This document shows, one piece after another, positions 1 through 10,700 of a stretch of DNA of 35,713 bases. The stretch is taken from contig BDDC01000210.1 in the NCBI GenBank assembly GCA_001662425.1, positions 47,422 to 83,134 on the forward strand, read 5' to 3'. The position numbers and the translations under genes were made by a program. Below the pieces are notes generated by a model that worked only from the letters and a program-made list of their open reading frames with translations, had not been told where the DNA came from and did no database searches. Numbering within the stretch: the first letter of the stretch is position 1; every line of letters starts with the position of its first letter. The stretch is from Chlamydomonas sphaeroides (taxonomy: Eukaryota > Chlorophyta > Chlorophyceae > Chlamydomonadales > Chlamydomonadaceae).

Positions 1-1
1 A

Positions 2-357
2 CCATCGCTGCCGCCGGCACCCCCTTTGCCACCATCGCCACCCTCGCCCAGGCCATTACCTCCATCTCCACAGCCATCTCCACGACCGCCAGCGCCACCC
101 CCAGCCCCACCATCTCCTCAGCCTCCATCTCCCATCCCTCCAGTCCCAGCATCGCCATACCCGCCACCGTCACCAAAACCTCCTTCACCCACCCCAACAC
201 CGCCGGTGCCGTCGCCCCCACCGCCGCCATCTCCAAGACCCCCATCACCAGCACCACCGCCCTCCCCACCGTCGCCCCCACCGCCGCTACCCCCTTCTCC
301 ACCGCAGCCACCGTCGCCGCCCCAGCCGCCTTCACCTCCTCCACCGCCACCTCCCAG
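2..357 (+). repeat. SPP/PPS-coding repeat tract of copy A
   Basis: Imperfect short repeats of cca-tcg-cca and ccg-cca-tct type encode Ser-Pro-Pro, Ser-Pro-x-Pro-Pro and a terminal run of eight prolines before the Arg-Ser-Ile-Ile boundary. In algae of this group such tracts are prolyl-hydroxylated and glycosylated to form stiff rods in wall and matrix proteins. The tract continues left of the window. The opposite strand is open as a Gly-rich frame, which is a shadow. Confidence 0.9.
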
Positions 358-3119
358 AAGCATTATCGACACCAAGTCAAGTGCCTGGCCAGCTTTCCTG
401 GGAGGCCTACTGACAGGCGTCTTTGGTTTGGCTGTTCTCGTGCTGATCATCACGGGTTCGGATGCCAAGACCTGGAGCGTGGTGCTGATCTCAAGTCTCG
501 ATTGCGTGTCAGATGCCATCTACCTCGTGTCAGCGCCCTTCTACCAGGCCTGGCTGCGCTGGGCCGTCGCCGCCTTCATTGTGTCGCAGGTCAGTAGCTC
601 GCATTCACTAGCGTAAACAACATGCCTGACATCCTACACAAGTCAGCCTTGCCCGTGCTGCTATGCTCCCTTTGCCAACCAACTGCGATGCTGCTGCAGG
701 TCATCCCCTTCCTGGCCCTGGACGTCCTAGCAACCATGCTGCAAACCAAGACACGGATGCCACGAGCCTGCGATGCCCTCATGGACCCGCCACGCCGAGC
801 CGGCATCGTTGTTGGCCAATGGATCCAGCGGCTGCATGTGGAGGAGGCCGACACGCTGCTGAAGCTAGCCTACACATGCGTGGTGTGGCTGCTTTTCGTC
901 CTCTCGCGGCTTTTCACATGGCTCGTTATGGGCTGCGCCTTTGCTACTGGCGCCCTCATCGCCCTGGTGTCTGTTGTCCTGGGCTGCCTCCTCGTTCTCT
1001 CCAAGCTTTACATGATCGATGCGGTCCGCAGCCTATGGCAGAGTGCGTGGGTGGCACCGCTCGCCCTGGCCAGCCAGCAGCAGCAGTGGGCGCATGCTAA
1101 AAGGGGCGGTGGTGGTGGAGACAGCGACGCTGAGGCAGCAACAGCAGCAAGTCAGCCTGCTGTCAAGGGCGTTGCTGCCGCTGCTAGCACCCCGCACGCG
1201 TCTGGCACCAGACCTACTAGCGACGTGGCTTCCGGGGATGCGACCCTGTACAGTCACGATGGCGTGATTAACCGCCTGATTCTTATCGAGATCCTGCTGG
1301 AGAACGTTCCCCAGATCGTCGTACAGTCCATCAACAACAACCTAGCGGGCTTCACACCCATCGCCTGGTTCAGCCTAGCGCTGTCCTGCTTCTTCACCTT
1401 AAACACAATCTACCAGGCTGGTTATCACATTGTGTTCAAGAGGAGGCGTTTCGACCAGGTGAATGCGTGATACATGATGGCATGGGTTGCACCTGTACCC
1501 CTTTACCAGCTTGTTTAATTAATTTGTCTCGAGAATCACTTTTTGTGTGTTGGCCTCATCACATGGCGGGGCAAGTTCCTTGTACCAGCAACAAATTTTA
1601 GTTTGCTGGCGTGTGTTTTTCGTTCTTTGAGCACAACATGCCTTTCAGTATAGCCAATTTAGCAGTGCCGAAGGCAGTTGACCACCACCCTGTTGTTCCC
1701 CACATCCCTCAGGTGCCCCTCTCTGACAGCTTCATCGCAGATATCCTTCAGGTGCTGTTTGATGCTTGGGCGCACTGCTGCGCCGGCTGCTGCCTCATCT
1801 GCTGCTTCGTGTGGCACCAGCAGCCGCGGCCTTGGCAGCCACCAGCCGACCCAGATGTGCACCCGGCATCGCACACAGCGCCCAACGGACAGCCCAATCG
1901 ACATCACTCAGAATGCAGCAGCAATGTAGTGGAGTTCATTGGCAGCGGCAGTATCGCGGCATGCTCATCATCAGTCTCTAGACACGGAGGTGCAATTATC
2001 AGCAGTCATGACGACGACCCGCCAGACGTGCACACGGAGCCCGACTACTGCCAGCTTGCAGGAAAGGCGACTCTGCAACCTCCCTGTGAGGTGCTGCCTC
2101 CCACGGTTGCTGCCGCTGCTGCTAGTCAGCTGTCAGCCAGCGGCGGCACACCAAGGTCGTCCCGGAACCTCTCACCCAGGTCATCGATAGCAATGGACCG
2201 CGGCCAATCACCACTAGCGAGCCCAACATGCGGAAACTTGCGAATGATGACAACTTCTAGTCTAAGCGGTGTCAAGCCCATCTTCAGGACGAGTGGTGGT
2301 GGTGAGGGCGAGTGGCCTCATGGCAGCCGGCACGGAGCTTCCAGCACTCCGCACCTGGGCGCAGTTGCCGAAGAACCAGGGGCTGCGGGCCAGCAGGCTC
2401 TTCTGGAGCCGCGGCGGCTACAACCTCATTGTCACACCCACAATGGGAACTCAGCGTTCTTGGATGCCAGCACAAGCATACAATCCCACAGCAGGAGCGG
2501 TGTAAGCGGTGAAGACCACGTGCAAGGAGCAGCTGTCCGCCCCACGTCCAACAGCCGCCGCCAGAGTGAGAGCAGCACGGGAGGCGCTGGTGGCGGCATG
2601 GCGACTGACATGCCGTGCTCTGCGATGTCGTCTGGCGACTTTGCTTCAGAGGCATGGCCCACACCCCACGCGCACGCGCACGGCAGTGGTGGCAGCGGCA
2701 GCGGCAGCGGCTTGCTGGATGCTGAGCCCTCTGGCCGGCAGAACGTGCAGCCCCACAGCACCCTCATGCCATGGCATGCCACCCGGCGCACAGGCAGCCG
2801 GATTATGCAGCACCCAGTGTCGTCGTCGTCTGCACCCAGCAACGTCTCCTGTCATCAGCATGACACCACCCATGGCGACCACACGCCGTCCCGCCTCGTC
2901 AGAGTCACAAGCTATCGCGACGAGGGAGGGCTGCGGCCGCGGCGCCAATCAGAGGCGGCAGAGGAGTTTCTGGCGCCGCCGCCCCATCATCAGGGGCTGC
3001 AGCAGCGCCAGCAGGATGCTGCTGCTGATGATTGGCCGCAGCACTCGGCTGCTGGGATGCTGCTGCCAGGTCTCCCACTGGTGGGTCGGCACGGGGGCCA
3101 GCAGGATGGCCCCATGTGA
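2..3119 (+). CDS. Proline-rich (SPP) multi-pass membrane protein, copy A, 5'-partial
   Basis: Three exons: 2-589 (open at the window edge), 700-1458 and 1713-3119. Both introns are phase 0 with CAG|GT donors and CAG acceptors, giving about 917 residues. Residues 1-118 are a Ser-Pro-Pro/poly-Pro stretch typical of hydroxyproline-rich wall glycoproteins, presumably extracellular. From about 127 follow roughly six hydrophobic spans, for example GGLLTGVFGLAVLVLIITG, the VVWLLF...VLGCLLVL block, and FTPIAWFSLALSCFF. The segment LILIEILLENVPQIVVQ recalls the E-x(3,4)-PQ-x(2)-Q signature of XK-related membrane proteins, but I cannot assign a family. The last about 470 residues are a low-complexity Ser/Gly/His/Gln-rich tail, probably cytosolic, ending in a block (RLVRVTSYRD, AAEEFL, AGMLLPGLPLVGRH) that recurs in both degenerate copies downstream. 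A stop at 1470 would end the protein if intron 2 were retained, but 1459-1712 is AT-richer and intron-like, and the tail is conserved in copy B. Function unknown. Confidence 0.75.
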
Positions 3120-3540
3120 TGCGAGGTCATCTGCATGGGCATATCGGGCAGGTAGGGTTGGGGCAGGAGCTCTCCTTCTGTGGTAGGGTGTGTGTTAGCA
3201 GCTTGGGCAAGTTGCTCGAGGAGGGTTGGGGTTGTAGGCAGCGCCACGTAGCTGCACACATGTGTGGGGCCGCCATAGCCAAATCCCTTGAAGTGTGGCC
3301 TGTTTTTATCTTCTCTAGCACGGTCAATGGAGTAGCACGGTGATAATGAAGCACTGCTTGCTGGTCTTATGTGGTGTCCAAGGAAGAGCGCATGTCCAGG
3401 TGTACGAAATTATGAGCGTGCGTGCAGGCCTAGCAAGATTGATCGCCAGGACAAGCAGCGGATGCGCTAGCCTTTGTACATGCACGCTTGATCATCATTG
3501 GTATCCGTCACATAAAGCAAGCAAATGTGGCGTAATGTGT
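3120..3540 (+). other. 3' untranslated region of copy A, no gene seen
   Basis: This stretch after the stop codon is less GC-rich and TG-rich, with no frame showing plausible protein sequence or splice structure. It probably belongs to the 3' untranslated region, because the first TGTAA signal lies at 3735. Confidence 0.5.
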
Positions 3541-3693
3541 TTTATTGGGCTAGTGGCATGCATGGCTGCGGAGGAGCTACAGGTGCTGCTGCTCCCTCAT
3601 AAATACGAGCGACACGCTGCTGACCGGTGGCAGCAGCGCCGCACATGGCCGCCCGCCGGCATGCTGCTGCCAGGCCTTGAATTGCTTGGTTGA
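3541..3693 (+). pseudogene. Third copy fragment: tail end of the proline-rich membrane protein
   Basis: The plus frame ending at the TGA at 3691-3693 contains AAEELQVLLLP, then HAADRWQQR and PPAGMLLPGLELLG. These line up in order with AAEEFLAPPP, DAAADDWPQH and SAAGMLLPGLPLVG at the end of copy A, about 570 bp upstream. The frame is intact over about 45 codons, but I see no upstream exon that could feed it and it lies before the TGTAA signal of copy A. I read it as a local duplicate of the last exon end now carried in the 3' untranslated region. An alternative last exon is less likely. Confidence 0.6.
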
Positions 3694-3734
3694 GGAGTCG
3701 CTGTAGTTGCTGTGATACCTGCGTGCGTGTGCAT

Positions 3735-3739
3735 TGTAA
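3735..3739 (+). terminator. TGTAA polyadenylation signal for copy A
   Basis: TGTAA is the standard polyadenylation signal in Chlamydomonas and Volvox nuclear genes. This is the first one on the plus strand after the stop of copy A, implying a 3' untranslated region of roughly 630 nt. Confidence 0.6.
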
Positions 3740-4197
3740 TTAGACCTGCCTGCTGTCGGACTCCCCCTGTGTGGAACGTGCAGCTTCTTCGGAAGTTGGG
3801 CATTTAGGCATGGCAGGCGGGTGGACGCATGGCAGGGCATGTGTGGGACGAGCTGTACGGCATCATGTCCACTTGACATGCAGTCGTTCTGTGCTGATAG
3901 ACGTGTGTCAATGCCCTGATGACTGCCCGGCGCGCGCATGTCTGTAGCTCTGTACCGTATGCACGCATTTATGCACATAGTGTTGTTTAGTTTGGAGAGT
4001 CGTAGGCTGCCCTTGGGGTGTGTCCCTAGCCAGCTGCAGAATGCGCTCTAAACGGTTAGCGTGAAGCTGAAATGTGCGTGCGTGCAATTGCGGCTGCGTA
4101 CAGGATGCCAGAAGGGATGTCAAGCAGCAGTGCAGCATGCTTCTTGTGTGCGTTCGGGCATCAGCTTGTACCTGTAGCGTCGCTGGCTTGCTTGGCC
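3740..4197. other. Intergenic sequence in duplicated unit A
   Basis: No convincing coding frame. It is TG-rich with scattered GTGTG and GCATGC runs. The last few dozen bases resemble weakly the sequence flanking the real SEC8 stop codon, so the right part is probably a decayed copy of the SEC8 3' untranslated region. Confidence 0.45.
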
Positions 4198-4345
4198 TCA
4201 GCCGTCGCCGTCGTCATTGCCGCCATCACCACCGGCCCGGCCCTCTCCCGCGCGCGCGCCCCGTCCAGTTTCTCTGCACACCGGCCCCAATCTTCCGGAA
4301 CACCTTCTGCTGCAGGGTCTGCGCTGGCATCCGCACCCTAGCCGA
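4198..4345 (-). pseudogene. Orphan duplicate of the SEC8 last exon (C-terminal tail)
   Basis: On the minus strand this encodes RVRMPAQTLQQKVFRKIGAG followed by a Gly/Arg-rich end and TGA. The real SEC8 end at 7778-7904 encodes VRVPAQTLQKVFRKIGAG, a Gly-rich end and TGA at the equivalent place. The copy has an in-frame extra Gln codon and keeps the frame to the stop, but homology ends abruptly at about 4345 and there are no other SEC8 exons to its right. It is therefore a truncated leftover that marks the junction of a tandem duplication, not a gene. Confidence 0.85.
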
Positions 4346-4402
4346 CCTGCCCTGTTGGCCCTGCCTGTTCCCACACACACTACACATACCCCTGCCCTTT
4401 AG

Positions 4403-6146
4403 TTCTGGTGGTCAACACGCTCCACTTCGCCTCGGTGCACGTGGTTGTGGCCGACCAGCCTACACCAGAGTCGCTCAACAGCTTTCTGGCCGGACTCAAG
4501 TCGCCGATCGCTCGCGGCATGGCAGCATGGGGGCTGCAGGCCAGCCAGGTCAGTGATGTCTTTACACATGCAAACACTATACACACGCACACGTTATCTC
4601 TGCATGGCCATGGCGATCTTGACAGTCCAGCTCACGTGCGGTGTTGCCCATGCCAACCAAATGGTCGGCGCACAGGTGACTATCCTGGCAGTGATGGTGA
4701 ACGGCATCCCGGCACCATGGACAGCGCACCGACGACGCCAGCTGCTGACCAGCCACCAGAAGCCACCGCAGCACGCTGCTCATCCGTGGCGGCGGCGGCA
4801 GTCGCCAGGGCCGGGTGCTTGCCGCTGGGGAGCCCGTGGACGTGACCTTATCTGTGCCACAGGTAGCGCTTAAGATTTGACAACAACAACAACATTAAAT
4901 TCGTGAATGAAGGCGCTGCGTGCATCCTCAAGTTGTCCCGTACCAGGTGCTGGGTACTGCCCCGCTCGACATGGCCTTGCTTGATGGAGCAGCTGGCGCA
5001 GATTGTGCTTCGCGTGAGTGGCACAAATTGGGGAGAATGCTACCACTTCGGAGCTTGCCAAGTTGGACACACCACATATATTCGAGCACCTCCCTGCCCC
5101 GCCATGTCATCTGGCCCACAGTCATCACGCGTTCGCCTCCGCCGCCCCCTTAACCCCCTGCACCGCTTCTGCCCCCGTTACCGCCTTCACCCAATCCACC
5201 AAGACCGCCAAGCCCGCCCCCCCCTCCCGCCGCTGCCACCAGTACCACCTTCACCGCCATCGCCGCCATCGCCCAGGCCACCCTCTCCATCTCCACCGCC
5301 AACTCCACGGCCGCCATCGCCACGCCCTGCCCCACCATCTCCTCGCCCACCACCTCCCCTAGCTACCTCCAGTCCCAGCAACACCATATCCCCCGCCGTC
5401 ACCAAAACCCCCTTCGCCCACCCCTGCCACCCACCGTCGCCCTCCCCACCCCCGCCGCCCTCTCCACCGCAGCCCCCGTCCCCACCCCGGCCGCCTTCAC
5501 CTCCCCCACCGCCACCTCCCAGAAGCATAATTGCCACCGCTCTTATTACCCTAGCTAGACAAAGGGCAGCTTCCTCTATCGGTAGCTTCTCTCAGCGGCG
5601 GCAGCCGTACACATTCACCCCCCTCCCCTATGGTCACTTCCCTAGACAAAATGCGTACGGCACCCCCAAATGCGCTTGCGAGCGCGCAGCGACCGTTCCA
5701 ATGTCGCCCTTGTAAGGTCAATTATCCAATGGCGTATTTTCTGGGCAGCAGGACGCACAGCAGCAGCCCCACAGCGGCCACATTCCATGGTATCCCATCC
5801 GCTACTCCAGCAGCAACCGCGTGGGGCCCCAGCCGGCGCCATCAAGCGCACCAAACAATGTCATCCCCCAGCGGCACGACATTACACACTGCTGGCTGGG
5901 ACCGACTGCCATCCCGCCTGATAAGAGTCACGAGCTATCGTGATAATGGAACGCTGCGGCCACGGCGTCCATTCGAGGCAGCAGAGGAATTCCTGGCGCT
6001 GCCGCCTCTATCTGCCAGAGCCTCTAGAGCCGCGCCAGCATGGTGCTGCTGACTCTTGGCAGCTGCACATGGCATCCGGCATGCTGCTGCCGCGTCTCCC
6101 ACCACTGGGTCGGCACAGGAGCCAGGGAGGCCCCTTCTTGAAGTAA
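4403..6146 (+). pseudogene. Decayed second copy (B) of the proline-rich membrane protein gene
   Basis: Recognisable pieces: exon 4403-4548, spliced in phase 0 to 4676 onward, giving FLAGLKSPIARGMAAWGLQ then VTILAVMVNGIP, a domain whose counterpart in copy A would lie left of the window. A Pro-rich tract ends at PPPPPPPRSII exactly as in copy A. Tail pieces then match copy A in three different frames: QPHSGHIPW (from 5761), RLIRVTSYRDNGTLRPRR (from 5915) and SGMLLPRLPPLGRH, ending at TGA 6144-6146. The whole multi-pass membrane part (copy A about 380-2740) is replaced by about 230 bp of unrelated sequence. A frame change within exon 4676-4860 is also likely. Deletion plus at least two frameshifts make this a pseudogene. 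A short Pro-rich product stopping at 5715 could still be made. Confidence 0.8.
5217..5522 (+). repeat. SPP-coding repeat tract of copy B
   Basis: Ser-Pro-Pro type repeats like those of copy A, ending in the same run of prolines and Arg-Ser-Ile-Ile. A middle stretch near 5375-5430 has drifted to LATSSPSNTISPAVTKTP, consistent with relaxed constraint. Confidence 0.85.
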
Positions 6147-6177
6147 CAGACACAGGCGGGAGAGGATGGAAGGGGCT

Positions 6178-6182
6178 GTAAA
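6178..6182 (+). terminator. TGTAA polyadenylation signal after copy B
   Basis: TGTAA about 30 bp after the relic stop codon of copy B. Another TGTAA lies at about 5713-5717, inside the filler that replaced the membrane domain, so a shortened transcript is possible. Confidence 0.45.
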
Positions 6183-7715
6183 CGCAGTAGGGTTGGCATG
6201 TGTCGGGTTGTTTCGCTTCGCAACTCTACAGCTGGGAGCATCATTGACAGTACACTACTGGCAGGCAGTGAACGTAATGAATCTAAGCGTACCACGGTCA
6301 ATGGGTTGGGTACCGCACCACACGCGGTGCTGTGTGTTTCCTGTGCAAGAGTGACAGCGAGCTTAGAATCAAAGGCAACCACGTGTGTAGGCCTTCGGAC
6401 TAGCCTCGCACTGGCCTCGCTTCGTGATCCACACGTGCTGCAGCTGGATTGTGCATGTGTCATCCGTACCCATACATACGCTTGCTCCTTACACGTTATT
6501 TGCCTGCGGGTATTGTTTATACATATCTTTGGTCGGTGTTGTGCCAATCAAAGACAGTTCGGACCGTGCATGCGCACATGCTGCGATTGCGTGATGGCTC
6601 GTGCCGGAATAATTGCCCTGATGCCAGCATGCGTGGGTGTGGCCTTGTGTGGCTTGCTGGGATGTTGGTTGTGGTTGAGTGTCTATGTGTGGGCAAATAA
6701 GGGGGGTATGCTTGCTAGCTAAGCGTGTTTCAAGCCATGCATGCAAGAATGCGCTGCTGTGCAGTAACCCAGCCATCTCCGTCAACGGCTGGACAGACAG
6801 CGTGTATGAATTTAGTGTGTTCATTCAGGGAGGTGTTGTCCCGTACCTGGTAATCGTGCGGGTTTGCAAATAAAGCAGGTGTTCTATCTTGTTGTTGGTT
6901 ATGGGGGTGTTGTTGCTTGGTGCACTTCATGGCAGTACATGCATGCTTGGGCGGCACGGGCGGGTGCAATGGGTGGTGCTAGCGCGCAATGTTACATGCG
7001 TGTTAGCCTTGCATGTTCCTACGCTGTTGCTGACGTTGACTGTCTGCGCTGGATTGGGTGACGAGCCTGCCAGGCCGAGTTGTTTGCCTTCTTGTGGTTG
7101 TGACGTACGCTTTCATAATCTGCCTGCCATGGGTGGGGAACAAGCTGTGGATATGGTAAACAGCACCTACTTACCTGCAACGACAAGGATTTGCGGGCTG
7201 CAGCACCTGCACCCAGCCAGCAATCTCTGGCATCTCTGCACACAATAGATGTGCTAGGAGAACATGCTGGTAGTATGCGTGAGTTAGGACTCAATGCTGC
7301 TGGCAGAAAAGTAGGTGATGCAACGAACAGGACTTGATGATGCGCCACAGATCACAGCTAGCCGAGACAGGTAGGCCAAGCCAGCTCGCGCCAGCCACAG
7401 CCAGCCAGCCTGCTATCCCGTATGCACGCGGCCTGCTTACACGCTAGGTTGCAATGTGTACATTGTACGTGTTGTACGGCGTGACAGCTACAGCCCACAT
7501 GTTCCTGCAAAACCGTCATCGATCTGAAGAGGGAAACCACAAGCAGGCGGGGCTTGCTGACAGCAGCCTATGCTGGCTGGCGGGAGTGCTGTTCTAGTAT
7601 ATAACGAAACCCCTTGACAGTGAGCCCAAGGCGTGTGATTATATGGCAGGCAGCTGCACGGCATACAGCGCGTTCAGCGGTTGCACAACTGTCAGACGGC
7701 TGTCAGAACTCGCAT
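6183..7715. other. Intergenic region between copy B and the SEC8 3' end, no gene seen
   Basis: About 1.5 kb with lower GC and many GTGTG, TGTTG and GCATGC runs. Open frames exist, for example 6198-6722, but they show no plausible protein character, splice pattern or similarity to the copy A tail. An AATAAA occurs near 6870. I see no RNA gene. Confidence 0.5.
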
Positions 7716-7720
7716 TTACA
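7716..7720 (-). terminator. TGTAA polyadenylation signal for SEC8
   Basis: TTACA on the plus strand reads TGTAA on the minus strand, about 58 bp past the SEC8 stop codon. This is a typical distance for a short algal 3' untranslated region. Confidence 0.7.
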
Positions 7721-7777
7721 GTAGGCTGGCAGAGGCGCAAAGAGCGGCACTTTGCAGCATATTGGGCTTGCTGGGCT

Positions 7778-10700
7778 TCAGCCCTCGTCGTCCTCGCCAC
7801 CGCCTCCGCCAGGACCCTCTCCCGACCCCGCCCGATTTCTCCGCACGCCGGCCCCGATCTTCCGGAACACCTTCTGCAGGGTCTGCGCCGGCACCCGCAC
7901 CCCGGCGACCAGGGTGTCACGGCCCGCAGCCAACACATCGCGGCCCGCAGCCAGGCCCCCCAGCAAGGACTCGCCAAGCCGCTCGGCAGGGGCCTGTGGA
8001 GCAAGGGTCGGGGAAGTGGGAGAGGGGAAAGGGCAGAGGGCAGCCAGGGGTCAGACCAACACATCAGCAGCAGATCGAGTGGCGGCGAAAGCTGCCCGCA
8101 CCGCCTGCCCGGCCCCCACGCACGCACCTGCACCGCCCCCACCACCGCCCCGAAGGCGTCCGCCACTCTCGCCCCCGTCGTCAGGCCGTGCGCCCGGTCC
8201 AGGGTGCGGGTGAGGGAGCCCAGCGCCACATCCGTCACGGTGCGGCCGGGCACCGAGGCCTGGCGGGAGGGTGTCCGTTTGAGGAGAAAAATCAGCGGGA
8301 ACGGGCAGGAAGAAGGAGCAATAAATCAGCCGGTGGCCAACAGATACCGGTAGACCAAGCACCTTGTTTCACGACGCCAGCGCCTTACCCAGGCCGCCGC
8401 ACCTGCAGTAGCGCTACCCACTCGGCATACGCGAACCGCCCCGGCCGCTCGGCCGCCGACCGCACGACCTCCTCCGCCGGCACCAGCAGCAGGCCGTAGT
8501 AGGCCCGGGCGCCGTCATAGGCCCGGGCCCGGGCGCCGCCAGGCCGCTGCTCCGGCTGCAGCAGCAGGGCCGTGAGGCGGGCTGCGCTGGGGCCCGGGCC
8601 GGAAATGGTCGGCAACGCAGACGCGACGGCCGCCGCGGCGGCAGCCGCCTCGGCCGCTGCGGCGGCGGCGGCGGAGCCTCCATTGCCGGGCCCGGAAGAG
8701 GAGCCGGCGCTAGTGCCGGCTGTGGGAATGGAGCCGGTTGTAGACAGGCCACTGGGAGTCACGGCGACAGCTGGCGGCGGAGGCCCCAGCACTACCAGTG
8801 CTGTGAGGGGGGTCTGCAGCAGCGACAGCGCCCGCATCATGCGCTCCACACCCAGCGAGTTGATGTCGTGGATGGCTGCGAGGGGGGAGAGGGGGAGAGG
8901 GAGGAGGGAGGGAGGGAGCTGAGGGAAGCGCATGACACCGAGGCAAGGCAGAGAGGCGGGGATCCGAAGTAAGGATGGGAGTGGCCAGAGAGGGCGCGAT
9001 AGGGCGGTCTAGGACGCAGCAACGGTGGGCGTGGAGCATGGGCGTGGGGCACCCAATCCCAGCATATTACACTGCGCTAGAACACGACGACCTCCTGCCC
9101 ACAGCCCGCGACTTGAATAACCACACCATCAGGCCTCATGCCGCGCCCCTCCCCCTCCCGCACTCCCGCCCGGTCACCCACCCGGCAGCAGCCACATGCA
9201 GCCCCGTGCCGCCGCCCCCGCCAGCGGCCCCAGCACGTAGGCCCGCTTGGTGGGCCGCAGCCAGGGGCCCAGCTCCTCCGACAGCCGCACCAGCAGCCGG
9301 CACAGCGCGCCCAGGCTGGGCGGCACCTGGGGGCGAGGAGGGCAGGGCGCGTGTGGGGCGGGGAATCGGCAGCAGGGGCAGGGGCGCGGCTTCGAAGGCC
9401 ATGCCGAGGGCCAGGGGTGCACAGGGGTGCCCGGCGCTGGTGCTGCCTGCGCGCACCTCTGCCGCGTCCTCCTCGCCGCACACGTGCGACGCGGCCAGCA
9501 GCGGCCCCAGGTGCGCCCCCACCACCATGAGGCCCTCCAGCCGCAGCAGCCGGCAGCAGTGGCCGGCGAGCGCCTTATAGCTGGAGCGGGCAGTGGGGAG
9601 CAGATGGAGGTCATGGGCCGGGGGCAGGGGTGAGGCTGGCGCCAGGGCCTAGGCAGGGTTGTGCCAGATGGCGCCACCCCGCAACCGACCCCACCTCTGC
9701 ACTACCGGCAGCAGCAGCTCCGGCACCACCCCGCCGCCCGCGCTCTCGGAGCTCTGCCGCGCCGCCGCACCCCGCCGCAAGGTGGCCGCCCTGCGCATGG
9801 CGCCACCGGTGCGGGGCGCCGCTGCCTGCCCTCCAGCCGCAGCCCCCGCCGCCGGACCCTCGCCGCTGGTCAGCCGGATGAGGGCCTCGGCCACATGGTC
9901 GAGCGACTCGCTGAGGGCGGCCAGGTGCAGGGCGCGCTCCGAGGGGCCTGGCGCAAGAGCGAGGGGCGCCAGGGCAGGGCAGGGCTCCGGGGTAAGCGGC
10001 CGGACGTGAGAGGGGCCAGTGAGAGGGATGTTGACCTGCACCATACCGCAAAGCAGTGTTGGTGCTGCAGACCGGCACAACGACAACGCAATAACAAGCC
10101 CCAATCCATGCTCCATTTCCCGGCGCTGTCCGCTCCTCACCCTGGCCAAACAGCAGCTGCTCCCGACCCAGCGCCCGCTCCCGCATCGCAAAGAACTGCA
10201 GCTCCGCCTCAGCCGCGTCGCCGTCCGCCGCAAATCCGGGCACCGGGCCGCGTGAGCCGCCACCCCCGCCGGTGCCCGCCGCTGCGCCCGCCTGCTGGCT
10301 GGGCGCCAGCGGCCGCATCTGGGGCGGCACCAGCAGCGGCCGCTCCTGCAGTCCAGGGGTCCGACACATAGGGGCTGTCAACATAGGACGAGGCTGCATG
10401 TAGCGAAGCCTGGAGTTGGACCGCTGCCATGCATACCAGCCCGCCCCGGGCTCACGAACGCAGCGATGTCCTTCCCTCATTTTACCACCACCGCCCTGCG
10501 GCCGCGTACCTGCGACCCGAGCGAGATGAGGAACGACACCACCTCCCCCGAGGACGACGCCGAGGACGAGGACGAGGCGCCGGTGCCACCTCCGCCCCGC
10601 TGCCCCGCCCAGCCGCCGCCTCCCCCGCTGCCGCCCGTGCCCGGGCCACCGCTATAGCCAGGCAGCGCATACGGCTGCGGCGCAAAGGCCGCCGGCTCCC

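Noticed and set aside
2..357. CRISPR-like or satellite interpretation of the short repeats
   Set aside because: The repeats are codon-based (Ser-Pro-Pro), irregular, in frame with the following membrane protein, and have no spacers.
118..519. Gly-rich open frame on the minus strand
   Set aside because: It is the exact antisense shadow of the SPP repeat; a similar shadow exists at 5187-5537.
1459..1712. Ending copy A at the stop at 1470 and starting a separate gene at 1611
   Set aside because: A phase-0 intron with good donor and acceptor joins the two frames, the interval is intron-like with no TGTAA, and the tail reappears next to the Pro-rich part in copy B.
6198..6722. 174-codon plus-strand frame with some hydrophobic stretches
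   Set aside because: It has no splice context, its composition matches translated TG-rich non-coding DNA, and it resembles neither the copy A tail nor any family I know.
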